Shown piece after piece: positions 7,770 through 15,928 of a stretch of 64,000 nucleotides of DNA. The stretch spans positions 89,619-153,618 of the forward strand of contig JAPPGK010000108.1 of assembly GCA_028821405.1 (NCBI GenBank), read 5' to 3'. The notes beneath the pieces are model-generated. The model did not search any database. It had not been told where the DNA came from and was given only the letters and a program-made list of their open reading frames with translations. Within the stretch, counting starts at the first letter, position 1; each line of letters starts with the position of its first letter. The stretch comes from Gammaproteobacteria bacterium. Its GTDB lineage: Bacteria; Pseudomonadota; Gammaproteobacteria; Pseudomonadales; Azotimanducaceae. The position numbers and the translations under genes are program-made.

Positions 7770-8573
7770 TCAACCGCCCCGGAATACCGGCTTCCGCTTC
7801 TCGGCAAACGCCCGCCGGCCTTCGCGGTAGTCCTCGGAGTTGAAACAGGCGTCCACCAGTTCCCTGACCTTGGCGAGGTGTTCGGGCCGCTCCCCCGCCT
7901 CCCATGCCTCCACCGCTGCCTTGGCGGCACGCACGGTCAACGGGGCGTTGCCGGCGACGCGGCGGGCATAGTCCGTGACCTCCTCCGTGATCGACTCGCG
8001 TGACGCGATGAAGTTGACGAGGCCGATGCGCAGCGCTTCCTCGGCGTCGAGGAACCGGGCGGAGAACATGATGTCCCTCGCCCGCGCCGGGCCAACCGTT
8101 CGAGCAAGCTTGGCGAGCCCGTCGTAGCCGTAGCCCAAGCCCAGTTTCGCGGCAGGTATCCCGAAGGTGGAATCCGGTGTCGCGAAACGAATGTCGGCAT
8201 TCAGCGCCGTGGCGAGCCCGCCGCCGATGCAGTAGCCGGTGATCTCGGCAATGAGAGGTTTGCCGAACGTGGCGAGCGCATGTCCGCCGCGGGCCGAAGT
8301 GCGGCCGTATTCCCGGCGTTGCTCGGCATTGGACCGCTTGGTGTCGAACTCGCTGATGTCGGCGCCGGAAACGAACGACTTGCCCCCCGCGCCGGACATC
8401 ACGACGACGCGTACGCCATCGTTCCCCTCGAAGCACTCCAGGGCATCGGCCACCCCCTGCCACATGTCGAGTGACAGCGCGTTGTGCTTCGCGGGATTGT
8501 TGAACACGAGCCGTCCGACACCGTGGTCTTCGATTTCGGCGTGCATGCGTTCTGTGGACAGGTCGATCTTCAC
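7770..8573 (-). CDS. Enoyl-CoA hydratase/isomerase (crotonase) family protein
   Basis: 267 residues. The two oxyanion-hole segments are present: SGAGGKSFVSGADI (about 60-73) and ITGYCIGGGLATALNADIR (111-129). The position of the usual hydratase Glu in the P-E-x-K-L-G-L motif is Ala141 (IPAAKLGLGYGYDG). So classic water addition with that residue is doubtful, and a decarboxylase, isomerase or thioesterase-like reaction is possible. The start overlaps the stop of the CitE-like gene by 4 bp (ATGA), tying it to that enzyme. Confidence 0.87.
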   Translation of the reverse strand: MKIDLSTERMHAEIEDHGVGRLVFNNPAKHNALSLDMWQGVADALECFEGNDGVRVVVMSGAGGKSFVSGADISEFDTKRSNAEQRREYGRTSARGGHALATFGKPLIAEITGYCIGGGLATALNADIRFATPDSTFGIPAAKLGLGYGYDGLAKLARTVGPARARDIMFSARFLDAEEALRIGLVNFIASRESITEEVTDYARRVAGNAPLTVRAAKAAVEAWEAGERPEHLAKVRELVDACFNSEDYREGRRAFAEKRKPVFRGG

Positions 8574-9466
8574 GGAACGTTCTCCTCGATTCGCCGTGCC
8601 CGTTCGAGCAGCGCGCGGGCGCGGCTGAGATGCGGTGCGTCCACCAACTGGCCGTTGAACGTAAACGCCATCCGACCCTCGGCCTGGGCTCGGTCGAACG
8701 CCTCGATCAGCGCGCGCGCCTCGGCGACATGGGCCGCCGACGGGGTGAACGCGTCATTGATCACATCGATCTGGTCTGGATGGATCGAGATCTTCCCGGT
8801 GAATCCAAGTCGGGCACCTTCCTCGCACTCCGCGCGCAGCCCCTTGGTGTCGCGAAAGTCGACGTACACCGCGTCGATCGGTTGGACGCCACCGGCGACG
8901 GCACTCAATAGCGTCATCACTCGGCAATGCTGGTATACGGCCAGGTAGTTGCCCGCATCGTCGCGGTTTGTCTGGACACCCAGGGTCGCGGAGAGGTCCT
9001 CCGCACCCCAGGACATGGCCTCGACGCGTGGACACGTCGGCAGCGTCCGGACATTGAGTGCCCCAAGCGGCGTTTCGGCCGCGATGAGGATCAAGCCGAT
9101 GCCGCGGTCCGGATGACCGTGCAATCGCTCCAACCGAGACAACTCCGCGTCTATGGCATTGAGTCCTCCCACCGTCTCCGGCTTCGGCACCACGTAGGCG
9201 TCCGGCGGCGTCGCCATGGTCGCCTCGAGATCAGCAAACCCCCACGGCGTATCCAGGGGGTTCATGCGTACGGTCTTTTCCTTGGCGCCGAAGTCCGCCT
9301 CCCCAAGCCAGGACGCCACCACATCCCGCACCTCGTCCTTGCGCTCCGGCGTCACCGCGTCCTCCAAGTCCAGGATCAGGCTGTCGGTATTCGTGCCCAG
9401 CGCCTTGGCAAGCATCCGGTCGTTGCCGCCCGGCACGAAGTGGAGTGAACGACGTAGGCGGGTCAC
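8570..9466 (-). CDS. CitE-like acyl-CoA lyase (HpcH/HpaI aldolase/citrate lyase family)
   Basis: 298 residues. The beta/alpha-barrel signatures are LHFVPGGNDRM at the N-terminus, LILDLEDAVTPERK (acidic metal-binding strand), and AMSWGAEDLSATLG. These enzymes cleave or form malyl-, citramalyl- or citryl-CoA type esters. The GTG start at 9466 is the first in-frame start. The translational overlap with the crotonase suggests they act on the same CoA ester in sequence. Confidence 0.87.
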   Translation of the reverse strand: MTRLRRSLHFVPGGNDRMLAKALGTNTDSLILDLEDAVTPERKDEVRDVVASWLGEADFGAKEKTVRMNPLDTPWGFADLEATMATPPDAYVVPKPETVGGLNAIDAELSRLERLHGHPDRGIGLILIAAETPLGALNVRTLPTCPRVEAMSWGAEDLSATLGVQTNRDDAGNYLAVYQHCRVMTLLSAVAGGVQPIDAVYVDFRDTKGLRAECEEGARLGFTGKISIHPDQIDVINDAFTPSAAHVAEARALIEAFDRAQAEGRMAFTFNGQLVDAPHLSRARALLERARRIEENVP

Positions 9467-9477
9467 CGCGTTGTTCG

Positions 9478-10278
9478 TCAGGTCTTTCCCGAACGAAACC
9501 GACGAATCTCAGCGCGCAGTCTCGCGTTCTCTCCCAGAACGCGCTCCCGTTCTGCCTCGGCACGCTCCCGTTCCGCCTCGGCACGATCACGGCTCGCCAT
9601 GGCACCGGCATGGTCCGGCAGCAGCCGTCCCGTCTCGGGGTCGCGCAACCACACGCTCTTGCCTTCGGGAACGAGATCGAGGCCCAGCAACTCGCTGTGC
9701 CAGCCGCCATCACCCTTTGATGCGAGCGGCTCGTGGTTGCCCTGGGCGCGTAGACGCCAACCCTCCAACCGCGGGCCGCCACGCCTCTCGCCCCCCGGAT
9801 CGAAGATCCAGTATTCCCGGACGCCAAGGTCCGCGTACAGGGCCGGCTTCTTGAACACATCCACCCGCCAGGTGTCGCCCGACAGCACCTCGAGCACAAG
9901 ATCCGGGGCCTTGGGTTCTTGCCAGGCCTTGTACGAAAGCCGTTCGCCTGGCTCGACGTCGAACGCCACCATCACGTCCGGCACGACGACCGCCGTGCCG
10001 ACTTCCCGGTCGATGAGCAGGAGATGATCGGCCAGCACGCAAACGAGCCGTCCCCGTGATCGGTAGTGCCCATACAACGCGCCGTGCCAATAGGACACGA
10101 TCGGGAAGTGGGACTCCGGCACGTGCGAGTTGTCCTTGCAGACGTAGCCGTCGTCGTCGAAGTACACCGGCGGAACGAGACGGTGCAGCGCCTTGGCATG
10201 CATCGCCGCGAGCCCGGGGCGACGCCGAGACGACTCGGGGGATCCGTGGTGATCCAGGGAAACGGTCGTCGTTTGCAT
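9478..10278 (-). CDS. Uma2-family putative endonuclease with a charged C-terminal helix
   Basis: About 266 residues. The PD-(D/E)xK-like core is visible: VVPDVMVAFDV, APDLVLEVLS, then KPALYADLGVREYWIFDP. The C-terminus holds imperfect heptad-like repeats AEAERER (three copies, DNA period 21 bp near 9540-9590), probably a coiled coil. I start at the ATG at 10278 because a TACTTT hexamer lies exactly 6 bases upstream. An in-frame ATG at 10350 adds 24 unlikely residues. Uma2/DUF820 proteins are abundant in cyanobacteria and symbionts; their role is unsettled. Confidence 0.82.
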   Translation of the reverse strand: MQTTTVSLDHHGSPESSRRRPGLAAMHAKALHRLVPPVYFDDDGYVCKDNSHVPESHFPIVSYWHGALYGHYRSRGRLVCVLADHLLLIDREVGTAVVVPDVMVAFDVEPGERLSYKAWQEPKAPDLVLEVLSGDTWRVDVFKKPALYADLGVREYWIFDPGGERRGGPRLEGWRLRAQGNHEPLASKGDGGWHSELLGLDLVPEGKSVWLRDPETGRLLPDHAGAMASRDRAEAERERAEAERERVLGENARLRAEIRRFRSGKT

Positions 10279-10284
10279 GACAAG

Positions 10285-10290
10285 AAAGTA
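10285..10290 (-). promoter_or_regulatory. Candidate -10 box for a leaderless Uma2 transcript
   Basis: On the minus strand TACTTT is followed by six bases and then the ATG at 10278. That spacing would place transcription start at the start codon. No clear -35 hexamer is visible. Confidence 0.42.
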
Positions 10291-10444
10291 CCACAGGTTG
10301 ACTCTTGAACGGCGCAGGCGGCGCATAGGCGCGATGGCCCGATGATCCACCGGATCGCTCGACCGGCGATAGCGAAATCAACCCATCTGCATGTAAGCAA
10401 TCCCCCCGACGTGATGCGGGAAATCGTCTCCGAACCGCGAAGCG

Positions 10445-10903
10445 CTACGGCGTCGGCCCTCGCCGCATCATCATCGCGCCCCGAAGGCAGGAGCAGACGA
10501 CCTCGCCCCGTTGATTCGTGCCCACGTGCTCGAAGGTGACGATGCCCCGGTCCGGTCTCGTTCTGCTCTCCCGGCGATCAACGACCGTCGAGGAAACCCG
10601 GATCGTGTCGCCGATGAACACGGGGTTGGGGAACGTGGTCTTGTCGAAACCGAGGTTGCCAAGCGTGGTGCCCAAGGTCGTGTCGCCGACCGAGAGACCC
10701 ACCACCAAGCCCAGCGTGAAGATGCTGTTTACGAGGATCTGGCCGTGGATCGACGCCTTGGCAAACTCGGCGTCCAGATGAAGCGGCTGCGGATTCAGCG
10801 TCAGGGCCGTGAACAACAGGTTGTCCGTTTCCGTCACCGTACGGCCGGGTTCATGGTCGAACCTGTGCCCGATCTCGAGTTCTTCATAGTACTTTCCGGC
10901 CAT
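10445..10903 (-). CDS. MaoC-family (R)-specific enoyl-CoA dehydratase
   Basis: 152 residues of hot-dog fold. The hydratase-2 motif region is NPQPLHLDAEFAKASIHGQ (Asp and His of the catalytic pair as D-x(4)-H-like spacing, with LHLD and HGQ), followed by FIGDTIRVSSTVVDRRES, typical of mesaconyl-CoA hydratase-like MaoC proteins. It probably hydrates an enoyl-CoA ester. It is divergent from the acyl-CoA dehydrogenase 95 bp away, and the two could share regulation of one degradation route. Confidence 0.85.
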   Translation of the reverse strand: MAGKYYEELEIGHRFDHEPGRTVTETDNLLFTALTLNPQPLHLDAEFAKASIHGQILVNSIFTLGLVVGLSVGDTTLGTTLGNLGFDKTTFPNPVFIGDTIRVSSTVVDRRESRTRPDRGIVTFEHVGTNQRGEVVCSCLRGAMMMRRGPTP

Positions 10904-10986
10904 CTACGATCTATCCCTCTCGGCTTCGCTACCGGCGACTAGCGCACCCTGGCGGGCGCCACGAATCGTCCCTACGGTGGCCATGC

Positions 10987-10992
10987 TAACCT
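10987..10992 (+). promoter_or_regulatory. Candidate -10 box for a leaderless acyl-CoA dehydrogenase transcript
   Basis: TAACCT ends exactly six bases before the ATG at 10999, with no ribosome-binding site between them. That is the geometry expected of a leaderless mRNA. Confidence 0.42.
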
Positions 10993-10998
10993 TGCCAA

Positions 10999-12165
10999 AT
11001 GGACTTCGAAACGACCGACGAACACCAACTCATCCGCGACGCCATCGGGCGGATATGCGGCAACTTCCCCGACGACTACTGGTCCGAGTGCGACCGCGAA
11101 CATCGCTTCCCGTGGGACTTCTACAACGCGCTCGCCGCGGATGGCTGGGTGGGCATCGCGATCCCGGAGGAATACGGCGGCAGCGGCCGGGGCATCACCG
11201 AGGCGTCGATCGTGCTCGAGGAGGTCGCGGCATCCGGGGCGGCGATGAACGGCGCGAGCAGCGTGCATCTCTCGATTTTCGGCATGCATCCCGTGGTCCG
11301 GCACGGCTCGGAGGAAATGAAGCAGAAGTACCTCCCGCGCGTGGCGAACGGCGACCTGCACGTCGCGTTCGGCGTTACGGAACCCAACGCCGGCACCGAT
11401 ACCACGTCGATCACCACCGCAGCCCGTCGGGAAGGCGACTACTACATCGTGCGCGGCCGCAAGGTGTGGACCACCAAGGCCCTCGACTCGGAACGCGTGC
11501 TTCTCCTCGTTCGCACCGAGGCACGCGACAAGGTGGCGAAGCGCACTCGGGGCATGACCCTGCTGCTCGCGGAACTACAGCGCCCCGAGGTCGCCATCTC
11601 TCCCATCGACAAGGTGGGCCGCAACGCCGTCGCCTCCTGCGAGGTGGTCTACGACGACCTGCCGGTGCATGTGACCGACCGCGTCGGCGAGGAAGGCAGG
11701 GGGTTCTACTACCTGCTAGACGGGCTGAACGCCGAGCGGATCCTCGTCGCCTCGGAGGCCTTGGGGATAGGCCGCGCGGCGCTGCGACGGGCCGTGGACT
11801 ACGCCAACGACCGCGTGGTCTTCGATCGGCCCATCGGCATGAACCAGGGCGTGGCGTTCCCGCTCGCCGAAGCCCGTATGCGCCTCGATGCGGCGGAGTT
11901 GATGATTCGAAAGGCATCGTGGCTGATCGACAACGGCCAGCCCTGCGGCGCGGAGGCCAACATGGCCAAGTGGCTGGCTGCCGACGCCTGCTTCCAGGCC
12001 GCGGACCAGGCCGTGCAGACACACGGGGGCTTCGGCTACGCCAAGGAGTTCCACGTCGAGCGGTACTGGCGGGAAGCGCGGATGCAGCGGCTCGCCCCGA
12101 TCTCCCAGGAGATGGTGTTGAACTACGTGTCGGAGCACGTATTGGGGCTGCCCCGGTCGTATTGA
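10999..12165 (+). CDS. Acyl-CoA dehydrogenase
   Basis: 388 residues with the full three-domain fold. The FAD/substrate loop is FGVTEPNAGTDTTSITTAA (about 130-148) and the C-terminal dehydrogenase helix is QTHGGFGYAKEFHVERYWR, containing the conserved Glu near the usual catalytic-base position of medium-chain enzymes. It oxidises a CoA ester to the 2-enoyl form and passes electrons to ETF. Its neighbour MaoC would hydrate such a product. Chain-length preference cannot be read from sequence. Confidence 0.92.
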   Translation: MDFETTDEHQLIRDAIGRICGNFPDDYWSECDREHRFPWDFYNALAADGWVGIAIPEEYGGSGRGITEASIVLEEVAASGAAMNGASSVHLSIFGMHPVVRHGSEEMKQKYLPRVANGDLHVAFGVTEPNAGTDTTSITTAARREGDYYIVRGRKVWTTKALDSERVLLLVRTEARDKVAKRTRGMTLLLAELQRPEVAISPIDKVGRNAVASCEVVYDDLPVHVTDRVGEEGRGFYYLLDGLNAERILVASEALGIGRAALRRAVDYANDRVVFDRPIGMNQGVAFPLAEARMRLDAAELMIRKASWLIDNGQPCGAEANMAKWLAADACFQAADQAVQTHGGFGYAKEFHVERYWREARMQRLAPISQEMVLNYVSEHVLGLPRSY

Positions 12166-12179
12166 AGCGGTAACCCGCG

Positions 12180-13196
12180 CTAGCGAGCCAGTTCGTCCAG
12201 GTCGGGTTCGCCGTTGCAGGGCGGCAGGTACTCGTCGCCGACTCGTCGGCCCCCGTTGCCGGTGGGGCGGTTCAACGCCCCTGACAAGGTGCGTTGAACA
12301 ATGCGCTCGGCCCCTTGAATCTGTTCTAAAGCCAACAAGGCGATGTAATCAACGAATGCTCGAAGATCGCCCTCGTCCGCAGCTTCCAAGACATCGATGT
12401 AGGCGGGCTTTGCGAAAGCCGTGACGATCGGCGGCGGCAGACTCTGCCTAACGTATGCGTACGCCATTAACAACCTCGACACCCGTCCGTTGCCGTCCTG
12501 GAACGGGTGCGTGCGCACGAAGCGGTGGTGCAGCCAAGCGGCCTCGACCTCGACGGGGTAGCGGCGCGGCACGACGTCGTCGTTGTAGATGGCAAAAAAG
12601 CGGTCCATCTCCGCTTCGACATGTTCCGGCGGGCAATACTGATGGACCATGCCGTCGGGTCGCCGAGGGTTGTTCGGGGCGATCTTCCAGACGCCCTTGC
12701 GAACGAAAGGCACCTGCACCTTCCTGACCCGCCCATCGACGACGGTCAGCCCCGTGACCGTTTCCTGGTGACGGGTCAGCAACGCATGCCAGGTCTTCAG
12801 CATGCTGGCCGTCAGCGGGCGCCCCTCCGCCACGTGCTGCCAAACCATCTCGCAGGCGGCGGTCTGGTCTTCCAGCAACCCGGCGATCACCTGGTCGTCG
12901 AGATTCTCGAGCGTGTGCGCGCCGACTACGCCCGCGAATCCTTCGGCGACCAACTGTTCGGTCACGCCGTGCTTGAGGGTATAGAGTCCTTCGATCTGAC
13001 CGGTCTCGATGGCGAAGGCGCGGTTTCGTTCGGCGAGCCACGCCTCGATGAAGCGGTCGGCCGGGTCTCCCGCCTTCATCTCCGAGCGCGCGTCGAGCCA
13101 CTGCCGTTCAAGGACGCGGTATTGCGGGTTACCCCAGTCTTGTGCACCCTCCGGCAGCCCTTCGAGCGGCTTCCAGATTTCGGGATGTCCGTTCAT
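12180..13196 (-). CDS. Fic-domain protein (AMPylator/deAMPylator) with N-terminal inhibitory motif
   Basis: 338 residues from the ATG at 13196, which has a perfect TATAAT six bases upstream; an in-frame ATG at 13217 is less likely. The Fic active-site motif HPFQDGNGR is at 230-238, complete with the His base and phosphate-binding loop. An inhibitory helix motif T-x-x-x-E-G is at 65-70 (TGQIEG); its Glu69 would block ATP binding, marking a class II, self-inhibited Fic protein. Such proteins transfer AMP to hydroxyl side chains or reverse this. Target unknown; it is a single gene. Confidence 0.9.
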   Translation of the reverse strand: MNGHPEIWKPLEGLPEGAQDWGNPQYRVLERQWLDARSEMKAGDPADRFIEAWLAERNRAFAIETGQIEGLYTLKHGVTEQLVAEGFAGVVGAHTLENLDDQVIAGLLEDQTAACEMVWQHVAEGRPLTASMLKTWHALLTRHQETVTGLTVVDGRVRKVQVPFVRKGVWKIAPNNPRRPDGMVHQYCPPEHVEAEMDRFFAIYNDDVVPRRYPVEVEAAWLHHRFVRTHPFQDGNGRVSRLLMAYAYVRQSLPPPIVTAFAKPAYIDVLEAADEGDLRAFVDYIALLALEQIQGAERIVQRTLSGALNRPTGNGGRRVGDEYLPPCNGEPDLDELAR

Positions 13197-13202
13197 GTCG
13201 GG

Positions 13203-13208
13203 ATTATA
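13203..13208 (-). promoter_or_regulatory. Consensus TATAAT -10 box for a leaderless fic transcript
   Basis: A perfect TATAAT on the minus strand ends six bases before the ATG at 13196. There is no room for a ribosome-binding site if transcription starts 6-7 bases after it. The upstream -35 region is weak. Confidence 0.55.
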
Positions 13209-13238
13209 GTCCCGCAACGCAAGTGCGCCTGCTTCGGT

Positions 13239-14213
13239 TCAGTCGCAGAACACCCCCAACGCCGTCATGACCTCGCGTTCCTTTCGACGGCCCGCCGGGT
13301 TGTTGAGCAGTTGGCCGTGCACCACCAGGCTCGACGATCCGCCGCCGTCCAGGTTCAGAGCTTCTTCGGCCCCCAGGTCGACCATGATCGCCGCCAGTTC
13401 CTCCAACCGGACTCCCCGGCTCAGTCGTTGGCGGCCATCCACGAGCAGGAGTAGAAGCGTGCCATCGGCGGTGATGCCCGCCGCAGTGCGGGGGTGCGTG
13501 TAGGGGATCGCGGTGCCGAAGAAGACCTCCTCGTCCGTGGCCACATGCACCTCGCCGTTAGAGACCAGGGCCGGCCCGCCGCCGAGAGCATCCTCGACGA
13601 CCCACGGGGTTGACGTTGCCGGGTCGAGTTGTGCCGGGGTGCCTTGTCGATGCGCGGGGGGTGCGGCCCACGCCAGCAGGTTTCCTCCCCGACTGGTGGC
13701 CCAGGCGATGTCGAACCCCGCCGAGGTCAGACCCAACGCGGCGCGGGCGGTCGCGTAGCGCACGTCATCCCGCATGGCTGATCGCGTTGCCGGCGCTTCG
13801 ATGACCCCGTCGATGACCAGTAGACCCGCGTGATGGGCTGGCGTGCGCTCCATGGTGAAGTAGCCGCCGTTGATGACGACACATGCCCCGGTATCGGCGG
13901 CGAAACTCGTGACGGTTTCGCGGCGGTCCGTCGGATCATCGGAAACCAGGACCTCCACGCGGTGCGAGTCTTCTCCCTCGGCCACGGAGACGTACCAGGC
14001 ACGCAGGGGCAGCTTCGGATCTACGCCCGCGTAGACGCGCACACCCGAAGGCAGCTCGGCGTTCAGCGCCTCCAAGGGCGCCCATGCCAGATCCGGCGCA
14101 GCGGCTGCCCAAGTCAATGCGGACGTGCAGATCACGCATGCCATGAACGCCTGCCATCGATCGCGAAGCCGTCCTTGCACCGCATCAACCCCGCCAGACC
14201 GTGCGTCGATCAT
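13239..14213 (-). CDS. Exported phosphodiester glycosidase (NAGPA domain) protein
   Basis: 324 residues. An N-terminal hydrophobic stretch (about 22-40, FMACVICTSALTWAAAA) suggests export. The NAGPA domain is clear: VINGGYFTM, HPRTAAGITADGTLLLLLVDGR and EALNLDGGGSSSLVV (the first and second halves of the active-site strand set). The family removes terminal GlcNAc-type sugars joined through phosphodiesters. In bacteria these are periplasmic or cell-wall enzymes of poorly known substrate. No operon partner is obvious. Confidence 0.83.
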   Translation of the reverse strand: MIDARSGGVDAVQGRLRDRWQAFMACVICTSALTWAAAAPDLAWAPLEALNAELPSGVRVYAGVDPKLPLRAWYVSVAEGEDSHRVEVLVSDDPTDRRETVTSFAADTGACVVINGGYFTMERTPAHHAGLLVIDGVIEAPATRSAMRDDVRYATARAALGLTSAGFDIAWATSRGGNLLAWAAPPAHRQGTPAQLDPATSTPWVVEDALGGGPALVSNGEVHVATDEEVFFGTAIPYTHPRTAAGITADGTLLLLLVDGRQRLSRGVRLEELAAIMVDLGAEEALNLDGGGSSSLVVHGQLLNNPAGRRKEREVMTALGVFCD

Positions 14214-14239
14214 ACACGCGGCGACCCGCCGACGAGGCC

Positions 14240-14872
14240 CTAAGGTTCGCCCATCACGCTCCGAATCCGGTGCTTGTCCCGCGCCTTCTCGTACGCCTTC
14301 CTGGAGATCAGGCCTTCGTCCGCGAGCGCTTTCAGTTCCTCGAGCTTTCGGTCGAGCCTCGCTTGGTTGGACGCCCGCATGGCCTCGGGCCCCCTGCTCA
14401 ATGGGCCCCGGTCCTTGAAGCCGTAGCTCGCCTCTTCGAACTCGATGCGCCGGTTCACGCTGCGGATTCGGGAGTAGAGCACCTCGATGAGGATGAGACC
14501 GAGAAGCACCGGCAGCATCCAGCGAAGATCGCCCAGGTGGTACGCCTGGTATATCAACGCCAGGTTGAGTGCCTGGATCAATCCGGCCAGCGCGACGAGC
14601 ATCCGCCGTTGGTAGCGCTTCGTCGTCTCGCCCACCGCCTCATCCGACGATTCGTTGGACATTCGCCAGCCGATGCGGTCGACATCGTTGGCGATGTATC
14701 GGAAGAACTGGGAGAGGCCGATCAGGAACAGCGCCAACAGGGCGGGCCGCCAGCCGTGATAGACGAACAGCAGGGCGACGAGCAGTACGTAGCCGCCGCC
14801 GATGCCGACGAACAGGGTGCCCTTCCAAAGGCGTTGCAGCTTGATCTGGGCGGTTGACTCGGGTGAGGTCAT
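14240..14872 (-). CDS. Integral membrane protein with SHOCT-like tail, function unknown
   Basis: 210 residues. About four membrane spans are predicted: two near residues 17-55 and two near 88-132. These are followed by a charged linker and a C-terminal helical segment KLEELKALADEGLISRKAYE, which resembles the short SHOCT oligomerisation motif. I do not recognise a named family. It is 27 bp from the glycosidase gene, which follows on the same strand, but the link is weak. Confidence 0.6.
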   Translation of the reverse strand: MTSPESTAQIKLQRLWKGTLFVGIGGGYVLLVALLFVYHGWRPALLALFLIGLSQFFRYIANDVDRIGWRMSNESSDEAVGETTKRYQRRMLVALAGLIQALNLALIYQAYHLGDLRWMLPVLLGLILIEVLYSRIRSVNRRIEFEEASYGFKDRGPLSRGPEAMRASNQARLDRKLEELKALADEGLISRKAYEKARDKHRIRSVMGEP

Positions 14873-15057
14873 CGATTGCCTCGCGACGGCTGTCCGGTTC
14901 CTGCGGTCGAGTCGCTAGCGTCCAACGGCGCGCCGACGACGGCAACGGCGACCGATCCCGTACCGGTCGACAGCCCTGCCCGGTGGCGCGTCACGGTACG
15001 CCTGGGCGATCCCTCGCCGTCGATTGCGACCATAGCGCCGGGGACGGCATTGGGGCG

Positions 15058-15810
15058 CTACGGGCGTGACTCCGCCACGAATCCACTCGCCGCCCCGAGC
15101 AGCAGCGCGCCCGCGCTGTTCAGGAACAGCTGAACGCCGCGCTCCCGCCAATATCGGTAGTCCTCCGGGGATCGGGCGACGGTCCCCGCGGCTTTGCCGG
15201 CGGCGACGACCTTTCCGGTCAGCGCTTCGATCGTCGCCAGCACGCTCGGATGCTTGGGCTGTCCCGGCACGCCCAACGCGACGGACAGATCCGAGGGGCC
15301 GAGGAATACCACGTCGACGCCTTCGGTGGCGATGATCTCGTCGGCCCGGTCGATGCCGGCGCGGGTTTCGATCTGCACGACCACGACGGTGGCCTCGTTC
15401 GCCGTCGCGACATAGCCGGGGTCCGGCGCGAAGTCGTTGATGCGAACCCCCGCGAGGCCGCGCTTGCCCATTGGCGGGTACTTCACCGAGTCCACGACCC
15501 GCTCGGCCTCCGCGGCTGAACTGACCATCGGCGTCATGGTGCCGATGACGCCGGCATCGAGGTACTTGGCCATTACCTGCTGGGTGTTCTCCCCGACCCG
15601 CGCCAGGATGGGAACACGCCGTGCCTCCCCCGCCCGGATCATCTCGACGGCGCTCGCCGGACCGATGGGCGCGTGTTCGCCGTCGATCATCAGGAAGTCC
15701 ATGCCGGCGACGGCCAGCACTTCCACGACGGTGGGCGATTCGATGTTGACGAACGCACCGATGAGCGGCTCGCCGGCCTTCAGCTTCGCTCGGAAAGACG
15801 GATCGATCAC
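15058..15810 (-). CDS. HpaI-type class II pyruvate aldolase
   Basis: About 250 residues from the GTG at 15810; an upstream in-frame TTG at 15864 would add 18 Arg-rich residues. The active-site set is present: FLMIDGEHAPIGP (His), ILARVGE (Arg), VVVQIETRAG (Gln/Glu metal ligands) and GPSDLSVALG (Asp). Members cleave 4-hydroxy-2-oxo acids to pyruvate or another oxo acid and an aldehyde with a divalent metal. It lies apart from the CitE-like gene, so a separate role is likely. Confidence 0.87.
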   Translation of the reverse strand: MIDPSFRAKLKAGEPLIGAFVNIESPTVVEVLAVAGMDFLMIDGEHAPIGPASAVEMIRAGEARRVPILARVGENTQQVMAKYLDAGVIGTMTPMVSSAAEAERVVDSVKYPPMGKRGLAGVRINDFAPDPGYVATANEATVVVVQIETRAGIDRADEIIATEGVDVVFLGPSDLSVALGVPGQPKHPSVLATIEALTGKVVAAGKAAGTVARSPEDYRYWRERGVQLFLNSAGALLLGAASGFVAESRP

Positions 15811-15928
15811 GTCAGCGCGTCTCGCGAGTATCCGAGCGCGTCTCGTGGGTACCCGAGCCGTCAAGGCGCAGATTCAGGCACTGGCTCATTTTGCAACTGA
15901 GTGTAGGCATCACGGGCGGTCAAGGAAT

